Assembly (NCBI RefSeq): GCF_004341845.1 | Contig: NZ_SLVB01000016.1 | Span: 1 to 64,000, forward strand | Direction: 5' to 3' | Length of the DNA stretch: 64,000 nucleotides | Source: Novosphingobium sp. PhB165 | GTDB lineage: Bacteria > Pseudomonadota > Alphaproteobacteria > Sphingomonadales > Sphingomonadaceae | Part shown: positions 27,853 to 35,707 of the stretch, in pieces | How positions within the stretch are numbered: position 1 is the stretch's first letter | Layout: every line of letters starts with the position of its first letter | Notes under the pieces: model-generated | Database searches by the model: none | What the model was told of the DNA's origin: nothing | Seen by the model: only the letters and a program-made list of their open reading frames with translations | Made by a program: the position numbers and the translations under genes

Positions 27853-28608
27853 TTGGGCACGCAGATTTCCGAACTGATGACGCGCTTCTGGCGCTTGATC
27901 GGCATGGCGACAACAATGGACGATCTGGCTCTCGTCCTCGCCGATGTCACCGTCTGCCTGGGCTTCCAGCGCTATGCGCTGACCCATCACAGCGACCCAC
28001 TGAGGACGGGCGGACGGCTCATGCGCCTGCACAATTACCCGCCGCAGTGGGTCGATTATTATGATCAGCACGGACTGGGGCCCAGCGATCCCGTCCATCG
28101 CGCGAGCTATGTGACCAGTTCCGGGTTCCCGTGGCAGAAAATACCGCGCCTGATCGGCCTCAATAGAGAAGATTACTCGGTCATGGAGCGCGCACGCCAA
28201 CAGGGAATCTCGGACGGCTTTACCATACCCATCTGCGTACCTGGGGAAGCGCATGGCTCGGTGACCTTCGTCGGACCGGGGGCTTCGTTTGCCAGGCAGG
28301 AAATGCTGTTTCTTGCAGAGCTGTTCGGAGGCTGGGCCTTCGAGAAAGCGCGCGTGCTGACCCTCGGACGCGGGATCGTCGTGCCGGACAGCCCGCTTCT
28401 CACCAATGCCCAGCGCCAATGCACGGTCCTTGCCGCTGCTGGCAAGAACGACGGCGAGATCGGCACGATCATAGGAATCAGCAAGCTGACGGCGGGCCTG
28501 CATCTCAGGCAGGCCTGCGAGCGCTACGACGTTTCCAAACGCACATTGCTGGTGGTCCGGGCACTGTTCGACGGAACGGTGAATTTCTCCGAGATCTTCC
28601 GGCGATGA
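27853..28608 (+). CDS. luxR: LuxR-family quorum-sensing regulator
   Basis: A 251-residue regulator with an autoinducer-binding domain and a C-terminal LuxR helix-turn-helix. The binding-domain landmarks are visible: WVDYYDQHGLGPSDPV (Trp, Tyr, Asp, Pro) and FPWQKIP. The DNA-binding domain reads LTNAQRQCTVLAAAGKNDGEI and GISKLTAGLHLRQA. The usual glutamate after LTxx is glutamine and the TVxxH signature is TAGLH, so the HTH is atypical. The frame opens with TTG at 27853; the first ATG is at 27877 and neither has a clear ribosome site. The luxI gene follows 89 bp downstream with a palindrome between them. Confidence 0.85.
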   Translation: MGTQISELMTRFWRLIGMATTMDDLALVLADVTVCLGFQRYALTHHSDPLRTGGRLMRLHNYPPQWVDYYDQHGLGPSDPVHRASYVTSSGFPWQKIPRLIGLNREDYSVMERARQQGISDGFTIPICVPGEAHGSVTFVGPGASFARQEMLFLAELFGGWAFEKARVLTLGRGIVVPDSPLLTNAQRQCTVLAAAGKNDGEIGTIIGISKLTAGLHLRQACERYDVSKRTLLVVRALFDGTVNFSEIFRR

Positions 28609-28626
28609 TATATCGGTTTTCCGATA
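28609..28626. promoter_or_regulatory. Lux-box-like palindrome upstream of luxI
   Basis: ATATCGG-TTTT-CCGATAT, a perfect seven-base dyad spaced by four bases, sits immediately after the luxR stop and 71 bp before the luxI start. Size and position fit a LuxR-AHL operator. It is not flanked by a T-tract suited to termination. Confidence 0.5.
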
Positions 28627-28697
28627 TGGCGCGCTGACAGTGATCGGGATGACCCTTGGGGCGTGACAACCAATGTCACGGCCAAGGAGTCCTCCCG

Positions 28698-29309
28698 ATG
28701 CTCAAAGTTCAAAACTACGAAAATCGCGAAGCCTCGGACGAGGCGCTGCGCGCGATGTGGGCGGCCCGCAAGTCGGTCTTCGTCGACCTGCTGAAATGGG
28801 ATTTGCCGGTGCTTGCCGGACAGTACGAACTCGACCAGTTCGACAATCCCCACGCGCGCTACATCATCCTCTCTGGCCCGGACAATGAGCACTACGCCTC
28901 GGCGCGGCTGCTTCCGACCACGCGCCCGCACATTCTCGACAGCTTCTACGCCGCCTTCTGCGAGGCCGGCGTACCGCGCGGACCCACGATCCGGGAAATC
29001 ACGCGCTTTTGCCTCGACCGCAGCCTCAGGGCATCCGAACGCCGCGAAGCGCGCGACGCGCTGATCTGCACGCTTGTCGACCACGCGCTCATGAACGGCA
29101 TCACCGCCTACACCGCGATCGCATCAGAAGGCTGGTTCAGGCAGGTACTGGAATTCGGGTGGGACTGCCGCCCGCTCGGCCCTCCGCGCTACGCGGGCAA
29201 GGAAGTGCTCGCGGCAATCCGCATCGATATCGACCGCGACACGCCGCAGAAGCTGGCAGCTGCGGGAATCACCACCAACCATCGCGGCTCTGGCCGCGGG
29301 GCAGACTGA
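28698..29309 (+). CDS. luxI: Acyl-homoserine-lactone synthase
   Basis: A 203-residue LuxI-family enzyme that makes the AHL signal from S-adenosylmethionine and an acyl donor. The invariant residues are present: R and F in ARKSVFV, W in KWDLP, E-x-D-x-x-D in YELDQFD, R in SARLLPT, and E/R in REITRFC. The C-terminal half is GNAT-like (DHALMNGITAYTAIA, FGWDCRPLGPP). The ATG at 28698 has AAGGAG nine bases upstream, which decides against the GTG/ATG at 28656. It is followed by the dioxygenase gene after only 12 bp. Confidence 0.92.
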   Translation: MLKVQNYENREASDEALRAMWAARKSVFVDLLKWDLPVLAGQYELDQFDNPHARYIILSGPDNEHYASARLLPTTRPHILDSFYAAFCEAGVPRGPTIREITRFCLDRSLRASERREARDALICTLVDHALMNGITAYTAIASEGWFRQVLEFGWDCRPLGPPRYAGKEVLAAIRIDIDRDTPQKLAAAGITTNHRGSGRGAD

Positions 29310-29321
29310 AGGGGACGGGAC

Positions 29322-30197
29322 ATGGATCTCTTCACCCAAGTCGCCCGGCATGCGGCCCAGCTCAAGGAGCACGGCTACAGCGTCATCGAGAATGCGCTTG
29401 CCGCAGAAACCATTAGCGCGCTCGATGCCGATCTCGCCCCTCGCTTTCATCGCACGCCGTTCTGCCAAGGCGGCTTCTACGGTGAGACGACCAAGCGCTT
29501 CGGCCGTCTTCTCGCGCATTCTCCGCACGCCGAGGCGCTCGTCCGGCACGCGCTCATCATCTCGATCGCGGAGCAGATCCTGCTGCCATGGTGCGACTGC
29601 ATCCAGCTCAATACCACGCAGGCCATAGCCGTCCACGGCGGCGCGCCGGCACAGTTGCCGCACCGCGACCAGGACATGTGGGGAGCGCCCAAAGGCAGCG
29701 CCGAGTACCTCGTCAACGTGATGTGGCCCCTCACCCCATTCACCGCCGGAAACGGCGCGACACTGGTCTGGCCCAGAAGCCATGGCGCAGCCGCGCTCGA
29801 ACCGGAGACGAGCGGACAACCGGTCGCCGTCGAGATCCCGCCCGGCGCGGCACTGCTGTTCCTCGGCTCGACCCTGCACGGGGCCGGCAGCAACACGACG
29901 GAAGAAGTCCGCCGAGGCATTGTCGTGGGCTATTCGCTCGGCTGGCTCAAGCCTTATGAGGCGCAGTGGCTTGCCTATCCGCCCGACATCGCTCGCAGGT
30001 TCAATCCGGAACTTGCCGCATTGGTAGGCTACCGCCAGCACCGGCCCAACCTCGGCAACTACGAAGGTCAGTGCCCCTCGGTCCTTCTGGACGAGGACTA
30101 TGACCCCGATCGGCCGCTCGCCGCAACCGACGCCTTGCGACCGGATCAGCTGGCGATGGTCAACAACCTCACTGCTGAACGCGCAGGCGTGTCGTGA
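29322..30197 (+). CDS. phyH: Phytanoyl-CoA dioxygenase-like Fe(II)/2-oxoglutarate enzyme
   Basis: A 291-residue PhyH-family oxygenase. The iron triad is complete: His and Asp in LPHRDQDMW and the distal His in GSTLHGAGSN; an arginine for 2-oxoglutarate is in RRGIVVGYS. The family hydroxylates fatty-acyl or amino-acid-derived substrates. Next to a luxI gene it could alter the acyl chain of the signal; next to a lasso peptide operon it could tailor the peptide. To my knowledge phyH genes are often found beside luxI in sphingomonads. The ATG at 29322 has AAGGGGACGG upstream, and its end overlaps the GntR gene start (GTGA). Confidence 0.87.
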   Translation: MDLFTQVARHAAQLKEHGYSVIENALAAETISALDADLAPRFHRTPFCQGGFYGETTKRFGRLLAHSPHAEALVRHALIISIAEQILLPWCDCIQLNTTQAIAVHGGAPAQLPHRDQDMWGAPKGSAEYLVNVMWPLTPFTAGNGATLVWPRSHGAAALEPETSGQPVAVEIPPGAALLFLGSTLHGAGSNTTEEVRRGIVVGYSLGWLKPYEAQWLAYPPDIARRFNPELAALVGYRQHRPNLGNYEGQCPSVLLDEDYDPDRPLAATDALRPDQLAMVNNLTAERAGVS

Positions 30198-30805
30198 ACG
30201 CAGGCGCGACCTCCGACCGGATCTATGAGCACATCCGGCATTTCATCGGCCAGCGGCATGTGCGCCCCGGGCTCAGGCTCGATCCCAGGGCGATCGCCAA
30301 GGAGCTCGAAGCCAGTACCACGCCGGTTCGCGAGGCGCTCAATCGCCTCGTCGGCGAGGGACTGGTGGAAACGCTCGTGCCGGGGGGCTTCTTTGTTCTC
30401 ACCCTCGATGAGCCTGTCCTGCGCGATCTCTATTCATGGTCCCGCACGCTCATCGGCCTCTCGCTGCGGTCAGGAACCCTGGCGGGACACGATCCGTCCC
30501 GTCTCGGGCGAGGTGAGGACTATGCAGATCGCGTGGCCAGCCTGTTCACGGACCTCGCTTACAGTTCGAACAATACGCAGTACCGCATCGCCATGCGGCG
30601 GTTGAATGCAAATCTGCATGCAATCCGTCATATCGAGTCGGAGATACTCGAAGACGTCGAGGGTGAACTCGAAGAACTCAAAATTGCGCTTACCGAGGTA
30701 CCAGGAGCCTCTATCGGCAAAGTTTTGAAGTCTTATCATCAACGCCGCCTTCGCTCATCTTTTGAGCTTATTCGTCGACGGCAGCACTCTAAACCATACG
30801 AATAG
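30194..30805 (+). CDS. GntR-family transcriptional regulator
   Basis: A 203-residue protein with an N-terminal winged helix: IYEHIRHFIGQRHVRPGLRL, AKELEASTTPVREALNRLVGEGL, GGFFV. The C-terminal part is a short helical ligand-binding region of the FCD/VanR-like kind, less conserved than usual. Translation is coupled to phyH through the GTGA overlap. It is the last gene before the lasso precursor, 169 bp further on, and is a good candidate to bind that promoter region, possibly in answer to a product of PhyH. That link is inferred. Confidence 0.82.
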   Translation: MNAGATSDRIYEHIRHFIGQRHVRPGLRLDPRAIAKELEASTTPVREALNRLVGEGLVETLVPGGFFVLTLDEPVLRDLYSWSRTLIGLSLRSGTLAGHDPSRLGRGEDYADRVASLFTDLAYSSNNTQYRIAMRRLNANLHAIRHIESEILEDVEGELEELKIALTEVPGASIGKVLKSYHQRRLRSSFELIRRRQHSKPYE

Positions 30806-30974
30806 AAACATTTACTCTCATAAAAATCGATATTCTGACCATCAATAAACATCATTAACACGCCAAAGCCGGTATATTGTCGACATATAGTTACTATATA
30901 GTTCGTATATCGCCAACTCATTCGTAGGCTTCTTCGGCTGCCAATTCCGGCAGCTTGTTGAAGGAGCAAAGACG
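30806..30974 (+). promoter_or_regulatory. AT-rich promoter region of the lasso peptide operon
   Basis: This 169-bp region is strikingly AT-rich compared with its neighbours. It has the palindromes TGTCGACA (30878-30885), ATATAG-TTA-CTATAT (30885-30899) and ACTATATAGT (30893-30902), which overlap. They lie 70-95 bp before the precursor start, where an operator or -35/-10 region would be expected. An AAGGAG ribosome site is at 30961-30966, eight bases before the ATG. Confidence 0.5.
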
Positions 30975-31094
30975 ATGGACCGTGAAAACACGCCGATCGA
31001 ACTCGGCACCGCCAGCACCGAAACCAAGGGCGTGCAGCCCAACGATCTCGATGTCGGCATCGGCAGCCCGCAGGCGGGCCTGTCGGACGACTGA
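30975..31094 (+). CDS. Lasso peptide precursor (A protein)
   Basis: A 39-residue peptide beginning MDRENTPIELGTASTETK and ending SPQAGLSDD. The leader of about 18 residues has the invariant threonine at position -2 (T-K before the core) and the ELGTAS-TETKG pattern of proteobacterial lasso leaders. The inferred core has 21 residues and starts GVQPNDLD. Gly1 would form the macrolactam with Asp8, giving an eight-residue ring, although a nine-residue ring is excluded by Val9. It is followed by the B and C genes, with a hairpin between. Secreted lasso peptides of this group serve as antimicrobials or scavenging agents. The start has an AAGGAG site eight bases upstream. The gene is too short for most gene finders. 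Confidence 0.85.
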   Translation: MDRENTPIELGTASTETKGVQPNDLDVGIGSPQAGLSDD

Positions 31095-31101
31095 GTCCAA
31101 G

Positions 31102-31129
31102 GTGGCGCGCAGCTCGGGCTGCGCGCCAC
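31102..31129 (+). terminator. Attenuating hairpin between lasso A and B genes
   Basis: GTGGCGCGCAGC (31102-31112+1) pairs perfectly over 12 bp with GCTGCGCGCCAC around the loop TCGG. It starts eight bases after the precursor stop and is followed by TCCTCTGCG. Such A-B intergenic hairpins occur in lasso operons, where they favour precursor over enzyme expression. It is without a U-tract, so partial termination or mRNA protection is more likely than full stop. Confidence 0.6.
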
Positions 31130-31167
31130 TCCTCTGCGATCATCGGGAAACGTGTCTGGAGACGATC

Positions 31168-31827
31168 ATGTCGGGTCACGGACTTCGCCGCGGCGTGAGC
31201 TTCTGCGCCATTGGCGAGCGATACATCTTCCTCGATCTCGAGGCGGATCGCTACTTCTGCCTGCCCCAGCCTCTCGACCGCCAGTTTCACCGGCTTACCG
31301 AAACCGGCGAGGCTGAGCCCCCGGTCAGGCAGGCGCTGCAACGCATCGGCGTTCTGTCGATGGGGCATGGCTATCCGCTGACGGCCTGCACGCGCCGCGC
31401 CGCCATCACTGCAAGTGCGCAGGCTCAGGATGGTGCGTCTGCATCCGTTCCGCTGGGCACCGCGCGGGCGCTTGCAAACAGATCCCTGTGGAACCGGCGG
31501 GTCCGAACGAGAGCCCTTGCCGCAAACATCGCGGACGTCATCCGCAAACGCGAAAACCTGCAGCCCGCGCGGGATGCGGCCGCCGCGCTGCAAGGTGTTG
31601 CCAGCGCCTATCGCCACGCCGGGCTCATCCGATCGACCCGAGGACGCTGCCTTCCCACTTCGATGGCCCTGATGAGCGATCTTGCCAAAGCCGGCGTTTG
31701 CGCCCGAATGGTCATGGGTGTGCAGTTGGGACCATTCAGCGCGCACTGCTGGGTGGAAGTGGGTTCCGGCCTCGTGTGCGAGGATGCCGGAACCGTCGCT
31801 CCCTATGTCCCGATCCTGGTTGTATGA
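31168..31827 (+). CDS. Lasso peptide B protein (leader recognition plus leader peptidase)
   Basis: A 219-residue protein of the proteobacterial McjB type. Residues 1-80 form the precursor-recognition (RRE) region, with SFCAIGERYIFLDLEADRYFCL. Residues 110-219 form the transglutaminase-like cysteine protease, with the catalytic triad C161 (RGRCLPTS), H193 (FSAHCWVE) and D206 (CEDAG). It binds the leader and cuts it off so that the C protein can close the ring. Its stop overlaps the C gene start (ATGA). The ATG at 31168 leaves a 73-bp leader after the precursor, which includes the hairpin. Confidence 0.88.
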   Translation: MSGHGLRRGVSFCAIGERYIFLDLEADRYFCLPQPLDRQFHRLTETGEAEPPVRQALQRIGVLSMGHGYPLTACTRRAAITASAQAQDGASASVPLGTARALANRSLWNRRVRTRALAANIADVIRKRENLQPARDAAAALQGVASAYRHAGLIRSTRGRCLPTSMALMSDLAKAGVCARMVMGVQLGPFSAHCWVEVGSGLVCEDAGTVAPYVPILVV

Positions 31828-33587
31828 CGGGACGCTATCTCGCCGTGGTTGGCACGCCGGATCGGCCGATCCCCGATCGCGAGGCGATTGCCGAGGGCGC
31901 GCGCACAGCCGGTCTGGAAATCTGCCACAGCGACGCGCGCCTCTTTGTTGCGGTCTCGCCGGCACTGGCTCATCATCATCTTAGCGAGGATCGCGGCATG
32001 GTGATTGGCGAAGTCTTCTCGCGCGGCACCAACCTCGCCAGCTCGGCAGAAAGCATCGGTCGTATGCTGGCGGAGCGGCCGGTCGATGCGGACCGCCTCG
32101 TCACCCGGTTCTGGGGCAACTACGTCGCATTGCTGCGCGCGCCCGGAAACTTCGGGATTACGGTCCTTCGCGCGCCGTTCGGCAAACTTCCTTGCCTTTA
32201 TGGATTCGAGGACGGGATGACGATCGCGGCATCGGATGTCGCCGCGCTCGCAATTGCCGGCGTAGCCATGGGCAATCCTGACGCCCGCGCACTTGCCGAG
32301 CGGCTGGCGTTCCCCGGTCTCCCTGGAGAGGGCACGTGCCTGACGGGGATCGGCAATCTGCCGGGCGGCGCAACACTGCTAATCGGGCCCGGCGGAACGT
32401 CCACGGGAGAAGCCTGGTCCCCCTGGCCCCATGCTGAGCGCGCCCAGTGGTACGAGACGACGGAGCAGGCACAGCATGAAGTTCGCAGCGCGATTTACCA
32501 GGCGCTCCGCGCTCTCAGGGGAGATGCGGCGAAGACGCTGCTCATGCTCTCGGGCGGTATCGACTCCTCGATCCTTGCAGCTTGCCTGTCATCGCTCGGC
32601 GGGGAATATCGCTGCGTCAACTTCGTCCACGAGGACAGCTTCGGCGACGAGCGCAACTGGGCACGGATGGTCGCGCGGCACCTCGGCTGCCAGCTCGAAG
32701 AACTCGATTTCCCGCTAAATGCCGTCGACGTCACGCGATCCGAAAGCGCGGATTTGCCATCGCCCGGCTCGCGGGTCTTCATGCAGGGAACAAATGCGGC
32801 GCTCGCCAGCGCAGCCGACGCACTCGGCGCCGATCTCACTCTCGATGGCGGGGGCGGCGACAACGTGTTCCTTGCTCTCAATTCGGTTGCACCTGTCACC
32901 GATGCCTTACGCCATGCCGATACATACGAAACGGTGTGGTCGTGCGCGAGGACGGTTGCCGCGTTAGGACAGGCCAGCGCGCTCGAAGTCCTGTGGCGCG
33001 CAGCCCGCCGCCGGTTCCGGCGATCCGCCACGTTTCGGTGGAGGCCTGACCTTGCCCTTCTTGCCCCTGATGCAATCGCCAATCTGGCATCGCAGGCACC
33101 GCACGCATGGCTCAGCGCCCCCCGCAACGCAGAGCATGGGGCAGCCGCCCACGTGGCGGTCATCGCCGCCGCCCAAGGATGGGCGGAAGATTGCGACCTG
33201 CTCAGTCCGGTCCGGCATATCAGTCCGCTCGCGAGCCAGCCGGTCGTCGAGGCATGCCTTCGCGTTCCAAGCTGGTGGTGGTTCCGCGATGGCCGCAGCC
33301 GGATCATCGCCCGGGACGCTTTCGCCGACCGCTTGCCGAGGGAGATCGTCATGCGGCAGTCGAAAGGATCACCGGAGAGCTTCGTCGCCGATGTCTACTG
33401 CAAGAACCGCGAAACCGTGCGATCGATGCTGCTCGACGGCCAACTGCGGCGGCTCGGCCTCATCGATAGCGATGCGGTCGAACGCGCCACAAGCGACACG
33501 GGCCCCATCAAAGATACCGCCCACAGGCGTCTGCTCCAACTCTCACAGGTCGAGGCCTGGCTCGCAGCCCAGCACCCTCAATCCTGA
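31824..33587 (+). CDS. Lasso peptide C protein (asparagine-synthetase-like macrolactam synthetase)
   Basis: A 587-residue enzyme of the asparagine synthetase B family. It has a degenerate N-terminal glutaminase-like domain without the catalytic Cys2, followed by the ATP pyrophosphatase domain with SGGIDSS at 243-249 and LDGGGGDNVF. It adenylates the ring-forming acidic side chain of the core and joins it to the new N-terminus. The start is set by the ATGA overlap with the B gene; the open frame continues upstream on paper, but only as a shadow of B. Its 3' end overlaps the convergent isopeptidase gene by ten bases. Confidence 0.9.
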   Translation: MTGRYLAVVGTPDRPIPDREAIAEGARTAGLEICHSDARLFVAVSPALAHHHLSEDRGMVIGEVFSRGTNLASSAESIGRMLAERPVDADRLVTRFWGNYVALLRAPGNFGITVLRAPFGKLPCLYGFEDGMTIAASDVAALAIAGVAMGNPDARALAERLAFPGLPGEGTCLTGIGNLPGGATLLIGPGGTSTGEAWSPWPHAERAQWYETTEQAQHEVRSAIYQALRALRGDAAKTLLMLSGGIDSSILAACLSSLGGEYRCVNFVHEDSFGDERNWARMVARHLGCQLEELDFPLNAVDVTRSESADLPSPGSRVFMQGTNAALASAADALGADLTLDGGGGDNVFLALNSVAPVTDALRHADTYETVWSCARTVAALGQASALEVLWRAARRRFRRSATFRWRPDLALLAPDAIANLASQAPHAWLSAPRNAEHGAAAHVAVIAAAQGWAEDCDLLSPVRHISPLASQPVVEACLRVPSWWWFRDGRSRIIARDAFADRLPREIVMRQSKGSPESFVADVYCKNRETVRSMLLDGQLRRLGLIDSDAVERATSDTGPIKDTAHRRLLQLSQVEAWLAAQHPQS

Positions 33588-35707
33588 GGGCGCTGGGCTG
33601 CCTCCCTCTCCTTGGCGAGTTCCTGCCAGTGCGCATATTGCCCGGCCTTGGCAGGATCGGAATCGATCCTGCCCTGGAGCCAGAATGCAAACCAGTCGAG
33701 ATTGCGCCGATAGACGGCCAGCCGCTGCGCGGGCTGATACTTGAAGTGATAGGCGTCCGGGAAAACGAACATGTCGACGGCTTTGTGCTGCTCCCGGAGC
33801 GCGGCAAAGACATCGATCCCGCCAAGATATTCACGATCGGCAACTTGCATCAGCAGCGGCGTGTCGGTGCCGGCCGCGCTTTGCACGATCGAGCCCGGTG
33901 CCCAGAACGTGCGGTCGTCAGCAGTGAGCGCCCCCCAGCCCTGCTCCTGCATATGCGCCGCAAATGCCGGTCCGTAACCCACATTGACCGCCCACGGCTC
34001 GAGGCAGCACGTGCTCATCGAAGCGGCCGCAAACTGGCGGCTGTTGATCATCGCGAACTGCACCGTGCTCGACCCGTCGCTCAGTCCACTGATGCCGATC
34101 AGCTTCGGATCGGCTATGCCCATGGCGATCACCTTGTCGACGCCGCGGTCGATGGCCGACTGGACCTCGCGCCGCCAGGCCCAGTTCCGTATCCCGTCAC
34201 CTTGCACTTTCTTGATTGTATCGAGGCCCGGATTGTCGTCGGCGACGGCGCGCGGCTTATTGAAGCTCAGCACCGCAAACCCCGCCGCCGCGAAGGCATG
34301 AATGGGATATTCGTCGCCCATCGCGCCGCGCAAGAAGCCGTTGCTCATATAGGTCGTGACGATGAGCGGCAGGCGTGTTCCGGGGCGATAATCGGGCGGC
34401 AACACGAGGTCGCCGCGCACCTCGGCGCCCTGGTCGTTGCGCCATTCGAGGCGCTGGACCTGCCCGAACCGGATGCCCAGGAACTCCGGGTTGGGATCGA
34501 AAATGTCGCGCATCGCGCCGGTTGCAGGATCGATCCGCACAACCCTCTGCGGTGCGATCGCCCGCTCGTAGAGGCAGACAAGTCCGTCCGGCGCCATCGC
34601 ACAGTTGCTGACAAGATCTCGCGTTTTGAGCAGCTGACGCGGCTCCCTCTCGCCCGGTACCCAGCGATAGAGCGCGCTGTCACCGCGCGCCCAGCCTTCA
34701 CGCCGAAGGTAGATCAGGGCCTTCCCATCCCCAGTCCACCACATGCTGTCGATCGAACCGCGACAAGCATCCGCATTGCAATCGATCGGGGCGCCGCCGG
34801 GCGCGTGGACCGAGAGAAGCAGCGGACTGACCGGGTTGGCAGAACTCCGGTGCGTCTCCGCCAGCCGCCCATCGGCGCTTGCGGCCCGAGGCGGCGGCTC
34901 GACCTTGCCGATCATGTCGGGCGGAAGCAGCGCCGCCTCATCCTGACTGGCCGGATGCTCCTCGCCCGTGAGCGGACTGACGACATAAGCGGTCCAGGGA
35001 ATGGCCGCGTCGGGCATCGGCTTGTTCGACATGATCGGCACGTAGCGGGTATCGTAGTGAAATCCGGACAGCCCCTCCTTCGCAAAGGCCGCCCTCTCCT
35101 CCACTTGCCCTCGGCGGCCGGCATAGACGATCGTCTTGCCATCGGTGCTCCATGCCAGAGCTTCGACATCCACCGGCGAATGCGTGATCTGCCGTGCCTG
35201 TCCCGATGCGGCATCGGCGACCCAGACTTGCGTGCGCTCATTGTCCCGGCGAAGCCAGGCAATCGACTTGCCGTCAGGCGACCAATGCGGCGTGATCGTC
35301 AGCGGATATCCGATACCCCAGATCCGCTTTCGATACTCGTTGGAAACAAGCGCGAGCTGGCCTCCCTGGTCGAGAAGCCGCGGCTCACTTCGACCCGCCA
35401 CATCCACGACCGCAAGCCCGACACAATGGCTATTGGTTGTGGGATCGGCGCGCGTGATGACGAAAGCCAGCTCACGACCGTCTGGCGAGACGGCAAGTGC
35501 AGATGGGGCCGGAATTACCGCTTCGAGAGGCCCGATCTGCCGGAGCCGTACCAGATCCTCGGGCGTGATGTCGCGCTTGGACCCAACTGGCCGCACCACG
35601 GGCGGCAGCAGATCCGAACAGCGGTCCGCCGCGGCAGCCGGAGTGGCGATCGAAAACCCGAGCATAGCGCTCGCCAACGCGAGCACGGAAGTAGCCGTCG
35701 TTACCAT
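33578..35707 (-). CDS. Lasso peptide isopeptidase (S9-like)
   Basis: A 709-residue exported serine hydrolase. A signal peptide (SVLALASAMLGFSIATPAAA) is followed by a beta-propeller-like region (AVSPDGRELAFVI, WSPDGKSIAWLRR) and an alpha/beta-hydrolase domain with GLSDGS (Ser543), then DAYHFKY as a likely catalytic histidine. It matches the Atxe2-type isopeptidases that open the ring bond of a lasso peptide. The ATG at 35707 overlaps the end of the upstream TonB gene, so the two are coupled. In related species isopeptidase clusters lack an ABC transporter, as here. Confidence 0.88.
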   Translation of the reverse strand: MVTTATSVLALASAMLGFSIATPAAAADRCSDLLPPVVRPVGSKRDITPEDLVRLRQIGPLEAVIPAPSALAVSPDGRELAFVITRADPTTNSHCVGLAVVDVAGRSEPRLLDQGGQLALVSNEYRKRIWGIGYPLTITPHWSPDGKSIAWLRRDNERTQVWVADAASGQARQITHSPVDVEALAWSTDGKTIVYAGRRGQVEERAAFAKEGLSGFHYDTRYVPIMSNKPMPDAAIPWTAYVVSPLTGEEHPASQDEAALLPPDMIGKVEPPPRAASADGRLAETHRSSANPVSPLLLSVHAPGGAPIDCNADACRGSIDSMWWTGDGKALIYLRREGWARGDSALYRWVPGEREPRQLLKTRDLVSNCAMAPDGLVCLYERAIAPQRVVRIDPATGAMRDIFDPNPEFLGIRFGQVQRLEWRNDQGAEVRGDLVLPPDYRPGTRLPLIVTTYMSNGFLRGAMGDEYPIHAFAAAGFAVLSFNKPRAVADDNPGLDTIKKVQGDGIRNWAWRREVQSAIDRGVDKVIAMGIADPKLIGISGLSDGSSTVQFAMINSRQFAAASMSTCCLEPWAVNVGYGPAFAAHMQEQGWGALTADDRTFWAPGSIVQSAAGTDTPLLMQVADREYLGGIDVFAALREQHKAVDMFVFPDAYHFKYQPAQRLAVYRRNLDWFAFWLQGRIDSDPAKAGQYAHWQELAKEREAAQRPQD

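Noticed and set aside
28609..28626. Terminator for luxR
   Set aside because: The dyad is AT-rich with a short stem and has no following T-tract; the position fits an operator better.
31488..31823. Longer N-terminus for the lasso C protein
   Set aside because: The open frame upstream is only a shadow of the B gene; the ATGA overlap and homology support the start at 31824.
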